DNA from: Marinobacter salarius
Lineage (GTDB): Bacteria; Pseudomonadota; Gammaproteobacteria; Pseudomonadales; Oleiphilaceae
Reading direction: 5' to 3'
DNA: 64,000 nucleotides
NCBI RefSeq assembly: GCF_032922745.1
Contig: NZ_CP136693.1
Coordinates: forward strand, 3,100,001 to 3,164,000
In this document: positions 1-8,425 of the stretch, in pieces
Layout: each line of letters opens with the position of its first letter
Position numbering within the stretch: position 1 is the first letter of the stretch
Program-made: the position numbers and the translations under genes
Notes under the pieces: generated by a model
What the model saw: only the letters and a program-made list of their open reading frames with translations
Told to the model about the DNA's origin: nothing
Database searches by the model: none

Positions 1-2
1 GC

Positions 3-1508
3 ACCGCCCTCACTTATCGGGAACTCAATGACAAAGTCACCCGCATGGCAGCGGGCCTGGTGGCCCTGGGCATCGGGAAAGGTGAGGTGGTGGCCTGCCA
101 GCTACCGAACTGGTGGCAGACCACCGCCCTGCATCTGGCCTGCGTCCGAGTCGGTGCCATTCTCAACCCGCTGATGCCCATCTTCCGGGCGCGAGAACTG
201 CGCTTCATGCTCAAGCATGGCGAGACCAAACTGCTGGTAATTCCAAAGGTCTTTCGTGGCTTTGATTACGAGGCCATGATTGACGGCATTCGCGGGGAGC
301 TGCCGGATCTCGAAACCCTGCTGGTCATCGGCGGAGAGGGCGAGCGCAGCTTTGAACAACGTTTGCTGGAGACGCCATGGGAGGAACAATTCGATACCAA
401 AGCCCTGTTTGCCGAATACCAACCCACCGCCGATGACCCCACCCAACTCCTTTACACTTCTGGCACCACTGGCGAGCCCAAGGGGGTGATGCACACCTCC
501 AATACACTGTTATCCAACGTACGACCCTATTCTGATCGGCTGCATCTGACTTCCGATGACAAGGTTCTGATGGCCTCTCCGGTCGCGCACCAGACCGGCT
601 TCATGTACGGCATCATGATGCCGGTTTACCTGGGGACCACCGCTATCCTTCAGGACATCTGGGACGCCGAGTACGTCTGCAAGGTGATTGCCGCCGAGAA
701 ACCGGCCTTCACCATGGCCGCCACGCCGTTCCTGGCAGATCTGGTGAAAACCGCACCCAAGCACGAGGGCGAACTGGACTCTCTGAGGATCTTCGTCTCC
801 GCCGGCGCGCCGATCCCCAGTGCCGTGGTTGAACAAGCTGGCAAGGTGCTGAAGGCAAAGATTGTCTCAGCCTGGGGCATGACCGAAAACGGCGCAGTCA
901 CCACGACCTGTCCGGAAGATCCCCCTGAGCGAGCCAGCCAATCCGACGGTAAGCCCCTACCCTACACGGAAGTAAAAGTAACCGACTTTCAGGACAACGA
1001 ACTGCCGACCGGAGAAGAAGGTAATCTGCTCTTTCGAGGCTGCAGCCTGTTTGTCGGCTATCTCAAGCGACCGGAACTCTATGGCGTGGACGATGAGGGC
1101 TGGTTCAGCACCGGCGACCTCGCACGCATCGACAAGGACGGCTACATCCGCATCACCGGTCGCACCAAGGACGTGGTGATTCGCGGTGGCGAGAACATCC
1201 CAGTAGTGGAAGTGGAGAACCTGCTCTACAAGTACCCGGGCATTGCTGATGCGGCACTGGTGGGTTGTCCGGACGAACGCCTGGGCGAGCGTCTGTGTGC
1301 CTACGTCACCCTCGACGGGAACGCCACCGATCTGACCCTGGACCAGGTCAAGGCCTATCTGACCGAGCAGCAACTGTCCAAAAACTACCTGCCTGAATAC
1401 CTGGAAGTGATCGAGGCCATGCCTCGCACCGCATCCGGCAAGATCCAGAAATTCAAACTGCGCGAGCAGGCCAGAGATGTTCGCCTGGAGCCGGCCAAGC
1501 GCGGTTAA
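3..1508 (+). CDS. aliA: Cyclohexanecarboxylate-type acyl-CoA ligase, 5' end outside window
   Basis: AMP-forming CoA ligase (ANL superfamily), expected to activate a carboxylic acid to its CoA thioester with ATP in the cytoplasm. The P-loop-like motif YTSGTTGEPKG, the WGMTE motif, the GWFSTGDLA block and the C-terminal PRTASGKIQK catalytic lysine are all visible. The frame is open to the first base of the window, with coherent family sequence before the first ATG at 45, so the true start lies upstream. The substrate is inferred from the next three genes, which match the bad/ali cyclohexanecarboxylate genes of Rhodopseudomonas in order and type. On sequence alone it could be another medium-chain or cyclic acid ligase. 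Confidence 0.85.
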   Translation, partial: TALTYRELNDKVTRMAAGLVALGIGKGEVVACQLPNWWQTTALHLACVRVGAILNPLMPIFRARELRFMLKHGETKLLVIPKVFRGFDYEAMIDGIRGELPDLETLLVIGGEGERSFEQRLLETPWEEQFDTKALFAEYQPTADDPTQLLYTSGTTGEPKGVMHTSNTLLSNVRPYSDRLHLTSDDKVLMASPVAHQTGFMYGIMMPVYLGTTAILQDIWDAEYVCKVIAAEKPAFTMAATPFLADLVKTAPKHEGELDSLRIFVSAGAPIPSAVVEQAGKVLKAKIVSAWGMTENGAVTTTCPEDPPERASQSDGKPLPYTEVKVTDFQDNELPTGEEGNLLFRGCSLFVGYLKRPELYGVDDEGWFSTGDLARIDKDGYIRITGRTKDVVIRGGENIPVVEVENLLYKYPGIADAALVGCPDERLGERLCAYVTLDGNATDLTLDQVKAYLTEQQLSKNYLPEYLEVIEAMPRTASGKIQKFKLREQARDVRLEPAKRG

Positions 1509-1543
1509 TCCCATTGATCTAACAGCTACAGGAGCAAGTCATC

Positions 1544-2311
1544 ATGAGAGGCCTTAACGGAAAAACAGTCATCGTGACCGGCGGCGGGGGCGGCATTGGC
1601 CGCGCCGTGTGTCAGCGCTTTGCTGAAGAAGGCAGCCTGGTGGCCGTATTGGACCGTGATGAAAGCGCAGCTCAGGTCACGGCAAGCCTGATTACCGAAG
1701 CCGGGGGCAAGGCCCGCGCCTACGCCGCCGACATCACCGACTACTCAGCGATTACTGACACCGTGGCGACCATCGAGAGCGATCTGGGCGTGCCCACGGT
1801 GCTGGTAAACAATGCCGGTTTCGACCGCTTCATGCCGTTCCTGAAAACCGAGCCCAAACTCTGGGACCAGCTGATCGCAGTGAACCTCACCGGCGCTCTC
1901 AACATGCACCACGTTGTGTTGCCCAAAATGATTGCCGCCGGTGGCGGCAAGGTCATCAACATTGCCTCCGACGCGGCACGGGTCGGCTCCTCCGGCGAGT
2001 CCGTCTACGCCGCCTGCAAGGCTGGCCTGGTGGGGTTCAGCAAGACCGTGGCCCGGGAACTGGCCACCAAGAACGTGTGCCTGAACGTGGTCTGCCCCGG
2101 CCCCACCGACACCGCACTGCTCAAGGGCGTGGCGGAAACCGCCCCAAATCCGGAGAAGCTACTGGAAGCCTTCCGCAACGCGGTGCCCATGAAGCGCCTG
2201 GCCCAACCCGAAGACTACCCCGGCGTCATCGCCCTGCTCGCCAGTGAGGATGCCAATTTCATCACCGGCCAAGTGATCAGTGTATCCGGCGGCCTGACCA
2301 TGGCCGGCTAA
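1544..2311 (+). CDS. badH: 2-hydroxycyclohexanecarboxyl-CoA dehydrogenase (SDR)
   Basis: Short-chain dehydrogenase/reductase of 255 residues, the length of known BadH. It has the N-terminal Rossmann motif TGGGGGIG, the NNAG motif, and the catalytic Ser plus YAACK (YxxxK) near residue 155. The expected reaction is NAD-dependent oxidation of the 2-hydroxy acyl-CoA to the 2-keto form. It begins 35 bp after the ligase, behind the purine-rich site AGGAG, and is followed 32 bp later by badI. The assignment rests on family plus context; SDRs are functionally broad, but the badI neighbour makes this role likely. Confidence 0.8.
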   Translation: MRGLNGKTVIVTGGGGGIGRAVCQRFAEEGSLVAVLDRDESAAQVTASLITEAGGKARAYAADITDYSAITDTVATIESDLGVPTVLVNNAGFDRFMPFLKTEPKLWDQLIAVNLTGALNMHHVVLPKMIAAGGGKVINIASDAARVGSSGESVYAACKAGLVGFSKTVARELATKNVCLNVVCPGPTDTALLKGVAETAPNPEKLLEAFRNAVPMKRLAQPEDYPGVIALLASEDANFITGQVISVSGGLTMAG

Positions 2312-2343
2312 GCCACGAGTTACACGATCAAGGAGAACACACC

Positions 2344-3126
2344 ATGAATTACGAAGACATCCTGTACGACGAAAACAATGGCGTCGCCACCATCACCATT
2401 AACCGGCCGGACCGTTACAACGCTTTCCGCGGCCTGACCTGCATGGAGCTGCTGGACGCTTTCAACCGCGCCGGCTGGAACAAGGACATCGGCGTCATCG
2501 TGTTCACCGGCGCCGGTGAAAAAGCCTTCTGCACCGGCGGTGACCAGGGCGCCCACGAAGGCCAGTACGACGGCCGCGGTCTGATTGGCCTGCCGGTGGA
2601 AGAGCTGCAACGCACCATCCGCGAAGTACCCAAGCCGGTGATCGCCCGGGTCAACGGTTTCGCCATCGGCGGCGGCCAGGTGCTGCACGTGATCTGTGAT
2701 CTGAGCATTGCCTCGGAAACCGCCGTCTTTGGTCAGGTCGGCCCGAAAGTCGGCTCGGTGGATCCCGGCTTCGGCACCGCTTACCTGGCGCGGGTTGTCG
2801 GTGAGAAGCGCGCCCGGGAAATCTGGTACCTGTGCCGCAAGTACAGTGCACAGCAGGCACTGGATTGGGGCCTGGTCAACGCCGTGGTGCCACCGGAGCA
2901 GCTGGACCAGGAAGTACAGAAGTGGTGTGAGGAAATCCTGGAGAAGAGCCCCACCGCTCTCACCATCGCCAAGCGCTCGTTCAACGCCGACAGCGACAAC
3001 ATTGCCGGCATCGGCGCCCTCGGCATGCAGGCCCTGAGCCTTTACTACGACACCGAGGAATCCAAAGAAGGCGTGAAGGCCTTCAAGGAAAAGCGTAAGC
3101 CAGAATTTCGCAAGTACTACAAGTAA
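2344..3126 (+). CDS. badI: 2-ketocyclohexanecarboxyl-CoA hydrolase
   Basis: Crotonase-superfamily protein of 260 residues that opens the ring of 2-ketocyclohexanecarboxyl-CoA to give pimelyl-CoA. It resembles known BadI over its whole length as I recall that sequence: NRPDRYNAFRG near the start, AFCTGGDQ and YDGRG, the FAIGGG oxyanion-hole region, FGQVGPKVGSVDPGFGTAYL, and the ending KRKPEFRKY. It is also close to naphthoyl-CoA synthase (MenB), but the surrounding genes and the GGDQ context favour BadI. The RBS AAGGAG lies just upstream of the ATG. This is the most diagnostic gene of the operon. Confidence 0.88.
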   Translation: MNYEDILYDENNGVATITINRPDRYNAFRGLTCMELLDAFNRAGWNKDIGVIVFTGAGEKAFCTGGDQGAHEGQYDGRGLIGLPVEELQRTIREVPKPVIARVNGFAIGGGQVLHVICDLSIASETAVFGQVGPKVGSVDPGFGTAYLARVVGEKRAREIWYLCRKYSAQQALDWGLVNAVVPPEQLDQEVQKWCEEILEKSPTALTIAKRSFNADSDNIAGIGALGMQALSLYYDTEESKEGVKAFKEKRKPEFRKYYK

Positions 3127-3150
3127 CGGCCAGATCGCCCGGAGATCACC

Positions 3151-4290
3151 ATGAATTTCGCATTTAATGAAGAACAGAACGCGATACGCGACGTTGTGGC
3201 CCGCTTCAGCGCCGAGGTGCTGGCTCCGGGTTATCGCAAGCGCGACCAGGAAGGGGTTATCGAAAAGGATGTCATCCGCCAGCTCGGCGAGATGGGCCTG
3301 CTCGGCGGCGAGCTGCCCGAGGAATTCGGTGGCAGCGGCATGGACTGCGTTACCAGTGGCCTGATCATCGAGGAAATCTCCAAAGGGGATTTCAATGTCG
3401 GTTATATCCCGCTGCTGACTTCCCTGAACGGTCAGATCATTGCCAGCCACGCTGCACGGGACCTGGCGAAGGAGTGGCTGCACGGCATGACCAGCGGCCA
3501 GAAAGTGGCCTGCATCGCCCTGACCGAACCCCACGGTGGCTCCGACGCCGCCAACCTGCGCCTCAAAGCAGAGAAGAAGGGCGACGTTTACGTGCTCAAC
3601 GGCGAAAAAACCTCCATCTCCATGGCCGACCAGGCCGACGTAGCGGTGGTGTTTGCTAGAACCGGAACGGTGGAACAACGCGCCTCCGGCATCAGCGCGT
3701 TCCTGGTGCCCATGGACACGCCGGGCATCACCACGACCCGTTTTGAGGACAACGGCCAGCGTGCTATCGGTCGCGGCTCGATTTTCTTCGATAACGTGGA
3801 AGTGCCCGCCGTCAACATGATGGGCGACGAGGGTAAAGGCTTCAAACAGGTCATGCAGGGCTTTGATTATAGCCGCGCCCTGATTGGCCTGCAGTGCCTG
3901 GCCGTCGCGCAACAATCCCTGGAGGAAGCCTGGCAATGGCTGACCGAGCGAACCGCCTTCGGCCAGAACCTGTCCGCGTTCCAGGGTCTGACTCATCCGC
4001 TGGCTGAATACCAGACCTATGTTCATGCTGCGCGCATGCAGTGCTACCACGCACTATGGCTCAAGGACAACAACCAGCCCCATAACGCCGAAGCCGCCAT
4101 GAATAAATGGTGGGGGCCAAAATTGGCCTTTGATGTGGTGAAACAGTGCCTGCTGGCCCACGGTCATACCGGCTGGGGTGAGGACCTGCCGTTTGCCCAA
4201 AGGTTACGGGACGTCCTTGGCCTGCAGATTGGTGACGGTACTGCGCAGATCATGAAAAATATCATTGTGCGCGAATACCTTCCCAGGTGA
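3151..4290 (+). CDS. aliB: Acyl-CoA dehydrogenase, AliB-like
   Basis: FAD-dependent acyl-CoA dehydrogenase of 379 residues, usual length for the family. Visible are the N-terminal helical domain, the family block ALTEPHGGSDAANL, the middle-domain region around GRGSIFFDNVEVP, and a C-terminal helical domain with RTAFGQNLSAFQGL. In this operon it most likely introduces the 1-ene double bond into cyclohexanecarboxyl-CoA and passes electrons to ETF. No separate BadK-like enoyl-CoA hydratase is seen in the window, so that step may be encoded upstream. Translation starts 24 bp after badI. Confidence 0.8.
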   Translation: MNFAFNEEQNAIRDVVARFSAEVLAPGYRKRDQEGVIEKDVIRQLGEMGLLGGELPEEFGGSGMDCVTSGLIIEEISKGDFNVGYIPLLTSLNGQIIASHAARDLAKEWLHGMTSGQKVACIALTEPHGGSDAANLRLKAEKKGDVYVLNGEKTSISMADQADVAVVFARTGTVEQRASGISAFLVPMDTPGITTTRFEDNGQRAIGRGSIFFDNVEVPAVNMMGDEGKGFKQVMQGFDYSRALIGLQCLAVAQQSLEEAWQWLTERTAFGQNLSAFQGLTHPLAEYQTYVHAARMQCYHALWLKDNNQPHNAEAAMNKWWGPKLAFDVVKQCLLAHGHTGWGEDLPFAQRLRDVLGLQIGDGTAQIMKNIIVREYLPR

Positions 4291-4373
4291 TGCGCCCCAT
4301 GTCCTCCGCGATTCGGGGTGCCGGAGATAGTCTGCCCTGGCCGGAAAACCAGGACAGCTCTAAAGGAGCACAA

Positions 4374-4871
4374 ATGATCGTCAACGAATCCGGAGGCATA
4401 CCCAACCGGCTGTTTTTTCGCCTGTTCCAGACTGGAAACATTTTGCAGCGCAAGGTTCAGAATGAGATGGGCATCAGTGCTGTGCAATGGGCGGTACTGG
4501 GTGCATTGTCTCGAGAAGGATTCGAAGACGGTACCTCATTCCATCAACTGAAAGAGTACCTTTACGTCAGTCGCCAAAGCCTCGATGGCGTCCTCAAACG
4601 AATGGAAAGGGATGGGCATGTCACTCGGATACCGGACCCCCAAGACCGCCGGGCTCGACTGGTAGTACTGACCGAATCTGGTCGGACTTTCTGGTACCGA
4701 CTGCAAGATACTATTGCGGAGTTTTACCGACAGGCCATGCGAGGGATGAGTTTTGACGACGGCGCCAGCCTGCTTCACCTTCTGAAAAAACTTCAGCACG
4801 AACTTATTGACGTTTCGCTGGAATCGACCGTCCCAGAACATAATGATACTGAGAATCTCGAAGCCGAATAA
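4374..4871 (+). CDS. badR: MarR-family regulator of the bad/ali operon
   Basis: MarR-type winged-helix regulator of 165 residues. The recognition-helix/wing region is visible (LYVSRQSLDGVLKRMERDGHVTR, with the wing motif DPQDRRARLVVLTESG). The ATG at 4374 is chosen because AAAGGAG lies at the right distance; an in-frame ATG at 4287 would overlap aliB and add a low-quality leader. In Rhodopseudomonas, BadR is a MarR protein that responds to 2-ketocyclohexanecarboxyl-CoA. The same role is inferred here from its position as the last gene of the operon. Confidence 0.75.
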   Translation: MIVNESGGIPNRLFFRLFQTGNILQRKVQNEMGISAVQWAVLGALSREGFEDGTSFHQLKEYLYVSRQSLDGVLKRMERDGHVTRIPDPQDRRARLVVLTESGRTFWYRLQDTIAEFYRQAMRGMSFDDGASLLHLLKKLQHELIDVSLESTVPEHNDTENLEAE

Positions 4872-5390
4872 CGCCCCACTCAGCCCGCTTGACCAAATCA
4901 TCTTGTTCTCCAAGGCCTCGACCAGTCGCGGTATGAACTTCCTGGCCGCGTCGAAATTCGTATCAGGGAGCAACACCGCAAATTCATCGCCATCGATGTG
5001 TGCCGGGAAGTCGCCGCTACGAAGGCCGGACCTGAGAGTACCCCCACGACTTTGAGCACTTTGCCCCCTCTGCGTGGCCGTAGTCATCGTTAATCGGCTT
5101 GAAATTTTCCAGATCAATACTGATTAGCGTGAAATGCTGATCGTATCGAGAAAGACGTTTGATGGAGCGTTCAAGCCCTGCCCGAAAGCTCTGGATGTTA
5201 GCAATGGACGTGAGAGGATCTGTCCGGGCGGGCAATCACTCCTGATCCAGTGCGTTCCGTAGCCCGACCACAAGGTATCGCTGCTCAGACAATTCCTGAT
5301 AAATCGCCAGAGTGTAACTTCCGCAGGCCAACCTAATCTGCCGCAGGATAATAACGATGGCGGAAATCTGGCTCCGGATTCCTCTTATAA
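4866..5390 (-). pseudogene. Broken GGDEF-domain (diguanylate cyclase) gene
   Basis: On the minus strand a GGDEF domain can be followed in pieces. The first piece, ELSEQRYLVVGLRNALDQE, ends in a TGA at 5236-5238. The next runs DPLTSIANIQSF to LENFKPINDDYGHAEG. After a frame change comes GDFPAHIDGDEFAVLLPDT, which carries the active-site motif. The C-terminal part fades out near the 3' end of badR. With a nonsense codon and at least one frameshift it cannot make an intact diguanylate cyclase. The 5' part adjoins a group II intron end, so intron insertion may have started the decay. Confidence 0.75.
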
Positions 5391-5761
5391 CCGGGATAGG
5401 GGGGGCCATGAGGCTACCCCCTTCCCACATCGCCCGGCAAGCGGGTCCGCACCCAACGGTTCGAGGAGTTGAGGTGTCATGAGAGACGCAGCACACTCAA
5501 CCGGTTGAAATAGGCAATCGTTAGCACACTATGGATCGCAGACGGGCTATTATGCCACCAGCGGCGACTCAAGGCCGCCACCAATTCCGCAAACCCAGGG
5601 GCTTGCGCTTACGCAAAAGCTCCCGGTAGGTGGTCTCGACCGAACACGCAGGGTAACTGTGCTTTTAGAGTCGTTGATCTTCAGGCGCAGTTTTCCGTAA
5701 CAATGTCGCAACAGCCACATCAAACGCTCACCGGCTTTCGGACTGCGAACGTAAACGTTGC
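5391..5761 (-). pseudogene. Group II intron maturase fragment (3' part of a second intron)
   Basis: The minus strand encodes NVYVRSPKAGERLMWLLRHC, which follows the YADD box in group II intron reverse transcriptases, then the maturase-type pieces YRELLRKRKPLGLRNWW and IHSVLTIAYF in changing frames. Beyond it, towards 5391, lies sequence like an intron 3' end (GCGGACCCGCTTGCCGGGCG and a GGGGG-rich stem). The catalytic YADD part and everything 5' of it are missing; the fragment begins where the other intron relic ends. It is judged a separate intron because its maturase C-terminus differs from that of the neighbouring relic. Boundaries are approximate. Confidence 0.6.
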
Positions 5762-6658
5762 GTCGAGTCTCCCTGGGTTACTCCCCCCCCCCCGAGGCGC
5801 TCACAGAACCGTATGTGAACCTCTCAGCTGATACGGCTCCTCTTATCCAACCCTATCCATACAACAGCGGCCAGTGCGCAAACAGCCGAGGGTTCTGCCG
5901 GGCAATTAGGTCCAGCCAATGGCTGGCCCGCCGGCGATGCCCCCTGAGTCGCTTGAATTTTCGGGTCGCCACTTTTCACGAGACGTCGGTTTATTTGCCG
6001 CGGCATCGGATACAGGGCCGACTTGTAAAAGACAGCGTAGTACCTGACCCAACCCCTGATTCGCGCATTGAACATATTCGGAAGTGTCTCTCCAACCTCG
6101 GCTCCAGGGCCTGCTTGACCGCCATCTGGGCGATACGATCCGACACTGCTGGGATACCCAGAGGCAGGGTCTTGCCATCGCTCTTCGGGATAACGACCCG
6201 CTTGACTGGTGGCGGTAGGTAGCTGTCCGACGCCAAACGATTCCAGAGCTTGTAGAGGTTGTTGATCAGACCCTTTCAAAGTCCTCGATCGACTGACCGT
6301 CAACACCTGCCCCGCCTTTGTAGGCCTTGGCTCGCTTGTATGCTTCCCACACCTGACGCTTGGTGATGGGAAAGGGTTTGGCCTGGTTCATGAGCGTCCT
6401 CCCCCGCAGGGTTGCGCCCACGTCACAGGCGGGATAAGTCAACCCCTTCGCTCCCGTCCCATTACAGGACGTTCTTCACTACCGCTCGCCCTGCTCGGCA
6501 GCGCCAAATATCCGATTCTTGTTCATCGGCTCACGGTTTACGATCTACGCTTCCTCCCCACGGTCGGTCACCCTTCCGCAGTTGCGCTTCATTTCGCTCG
6601 CTGTGGCCTGCTCACGGGAGGACTTGCACTCCCAGGAGTGCGCCCATGCCGGGCGCAC
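5762..6658 (-). mobile_element. Group II intron relic inserted behind the etfBA terminator
   Basis: On the minus strand the element starts GTGCGCCCGG at 6658, fitting the GUGYG 5' end of group II introns. Ribozyme domain I-type sequence follows, then a degraded intron-encoded protein (5853-6391). A domain V-like hairpin lies at about 5800-5840, with arms GAGCCGTAT and ATACGGTTC. The 5' end lies one or two bases after the T-run of the etfA terminator. Insertion behind Rho-independent terminators is the known habit of class C introns; class C itself is not proved here. The 3' boundary (about 5762) is an estimate. Confidence 0.7.
5853..6391 (-). pseudogene. Group II intron reverse transcriptase/maturase with core deleted
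   Basis: It starts with MNQAKPFPITKRQVWEAYKR and GGAGVDGQSIEDF, then in another frame SYLPPPVKRVVIPKSDGKT and GIPAVSDRIAQMAVKQALEP (RT motifs 1-2). It then jumps straight to the maturase domain (RIRGWVRYYAVFYKSALYP) and ends WLDLIARQNPRLFAHW before a TAG at 5853-5855. The whole palm region with YADD is gone and at least two frameshifts are present, so it cannot support mobility. It belongs to the surrounding intron relic. Confidence 0.75.
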
Positions 6659-6659
6659 C

Positions 6660-6688
6660 AAAAAGCCCCCCCCCCCAAGGAGGGGCAC
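6660..6688 (-). terminator. Rho-independent terminator of etfBA
   Basis: About 40 bp past the etfA stop the minus strand reads GCCCCTCC-loop-GGGGGGGGGC followed by TTTTT, a GC-rich hairpin with a U-tract. The group II intron 5' end starts immediately after the T-run. Confidence 0.75.
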
Positions 6689-6725
6689 AAAACTAGGCTT
6701 TCGCCCATCACCCAACAATGAGGCT

Positions 6726-7655
6726 TTACAATGCTCGCTGCAGTTCAGGAATCGCTTCGAATAGATCTGCGACTAAGCCATAGTCGGCCACTTGGAAGAT
6801 CGGAGCTTCCTCGTCCTTGTTGATCGCAACGATCACCTTGGAATCCGACATGCCGGCCAGGTGCTGGATGGCACCGGAGATACCAACGGCGATGTACAGC
6901 TGTGGCGCAACGATCTTGCCGGTCTGGCCGACCTGCATGTCGTTGGGTACGAAGCCGGCGTCGACCGCGGCGCGGGACGCACCAACAGCGGCACCTATCA
7001 GATCAGCTACCTGCTCCAGCATCTTGAAGTTTTCGCCGTTCTGCATGCCACGGCCACCGGAAACCACGATACCGGCACTTGCCAGGTCAGGACGGTCAGA
7101 CTTGGCCAGTTCTTCATTAACGAACTGGGACAGGCCTGCGTCTTTTACAACGTCCAGGGCTTCAACCGTGGCGGAGCCACCTTCACCGGCAACCGGATCA
7201 AAGGCAGTCGGGCGGACTGTGATCACCTTGATGCTGTCCGTGGATTTGACAGTGGCAATGGCGTTGCCGGCGTAGATCGGGCGAACGAAGGTGTCTTCGG
7301 ACTCCACACGCATGATGTCGGATACCTGGGCAACGTCCAGCAGCGCAGCAACCCGCGGCATGAAATCCTTGCCAACGGTGCCGGCGGCGGCCAGGATATG
7401 ACTGTAGCTCTTACCTACCTCGGCAACCAGCTCCCCCAGGTTTTCACCCAGAAAGTGGCCATACACGGCGTTGTCAGCAACCATTACCTTGCTAACGCCA
7501 TCGGCCTTCGCTGCCGCCTGTCCTACTGCACCGCAGTTCTCGCCGGCAACCAGTACGTCGATATCGCCACCGATGGCCCTGGCAGCAGCCACAACGTTCA
7601 GCGTCGCCTGCTTCAGCTCGCTGTTGTCATGTTCAGCAATTACAAGGATGCTCAT
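6726..7655 (-). CDS. etfA: Electron transfer flavoprotein alpha subunit
   Basis: ETF alpha subunit of 309 residues, usual length. With ETF beta it forms the FAD/AMP-binding heterodimer that carries electrons from acyl-CoA dehydrogenases to ETF:ubiquinone oxidoreductase. The C-terminal FAD-binding signature is clear: GGRGMQNGENF, then YIAVGISGAIQHLAGM and VIVAINKDEEAPIFQVADYG. It starts at the base next to the etfB stop, so the two are translationally linked. The operon faces away from the ali/bad operon, but its product is the expected electron acceptor for AliB. Confidence 0.95.
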   Translation of the reverse strand: MSILVIAEHDNSELKQATLNVVAAARAIGGDIDVLVAGENCGAVGQAAAKADGVSKVMVADNAVYGHFLGENLGELVAEVGKSYSHILAAAGTVGKDFMPRVAALLDVAQVSDIMRVESEDTFVRPIYAGNAIATVKSTDSIKVITVRPTAFDPVAGEGGSATVEALDVVKDAGLSQFVNEELAKSDRPDLASAGIVVSGGRGMQNGENFKMLEQVADLIGAAVGASRAAVDAGFVPNDMQVGQTGKIVAPQLYIAVGISGAIQHLAGMSDSKVIVAINKDEEAPIFQVADYGLVADLFEAIPELQRAL

Positions 7656-8405
7656 TCAGATCACCTTCGCTTCGTTCTTCAGTTTGTCCACCAGCTCAGC
7701 CACGTCAGCAACCTTCACGCCTGCCTGGCGAGCGGCCGGAGCCTCTACCTTCAGGGTAGAAAGACGCGGAGCAAGCTCAACACCCAGGTCAGCCGGGCTC
7801 ATGGAGTCCAGCGGCTTCTTCTTGGCCTTCATGATGTTCGGCAGGGAAGCATAACGCGGCTCGTTCAGGCGCAGATCGGTGGTCACCACCGCAGGCAGAT
7901 TCAGGGCAACGGTCATCAGGCCGCCGTCTACCTCACGGGTAACGTTTACCTTGTCGCCTTCAACAACCACTTCCGAGGCAAAGGTGCCCTGCCCCATACC
8001 GGTCAGCGCAGCGAGCATCTGGCCGGTCTGGTTGTTGTCGGAATCGATGGACTGTTTGCCGAGAATGACCAGCTTGGGCTCTTCTTTCTCAACCACGCTC
8101 TTGAGCAGCTTGGCCGCTTCGAGAGACTGAACCTCTTCGTCTGTTTCGATGTGGATACCACGGTCGGCACCCAGAGCCAGAGCGGTACGGATTTGCTCCT
8201 GGCAGGCCTTCGGGCCGATGGATACCACCACGATTTCGCTGGCAACACCCTTCTCTTTCAGGCGAACCGCTTCTTCAACAGCGATTTCGCAGAATGGGTT
8301 CATTGCCATTTTGACGTTGGCGAGATCAACGCCGGTGTTGTCCGGCTTGACGCGCACCTTTACGTTGTAGTCGATAACTCGTTTTACAGCGACCAGAACC
8401 TTCAT
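7656..8405 (-). CDS. etfB: Electron transfer flavoprotein beta subunit
   Basis: ETF beta subunit of 249 residues, binding AMP and pairing with EtfA. The typical opening MKVLVAVKRVIDYNVKVRVK, the block AMNPFCEIAVEEAVRLKEKG and the ALGADRGIHIE segment are all present. It is the first gene of the etfBA pair; the ATG lies behind GGGTGAGAG. The gene just upstream on the same strand is a dead thiolase, so etfBA probably has its own promoter between 8406 and 8430 or inside the relic. Confidence 0.95.
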   Translation of the reverse strand: MKVLVAVKRVIDYNVKVRVKPDNTGVDLANVKMAMNPFCEIAVEEAVRLKEKGVASEIVVVSIGPKACQEQIRTALALGADRGIHIETDEEVQSLEAAKLLKSVVEKEEPKLVILGKQSIDSDNNQTGQMLAALTGMGQGTFASEVVVEGDKVNVTREVDGGLMTVALNLPAVVTTDLRLNEPRYASLPNIMKAKKKPLDSMSPADLGVELAPRLSTLKVEAPAARQAGVKVADVAELVDKLKNEAKVI

Positions 8406-8425
8406 CTCTCACCCTTTTATTTTCT

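Noticed and set aside
2320..4050. Long open frame of 576 codons on the minus strand
   Set aside because: It is antisense to badI and aliB, whose family motifs are certain; high third-position GC keeps the opposite strand open.
5781..5795. C runs (also at 6666-6676) as repeats or CRISPR-like elements
   Set aside because: They are stem parts of the intron and the terminator; no repeat-spacer pattern exists in the window.
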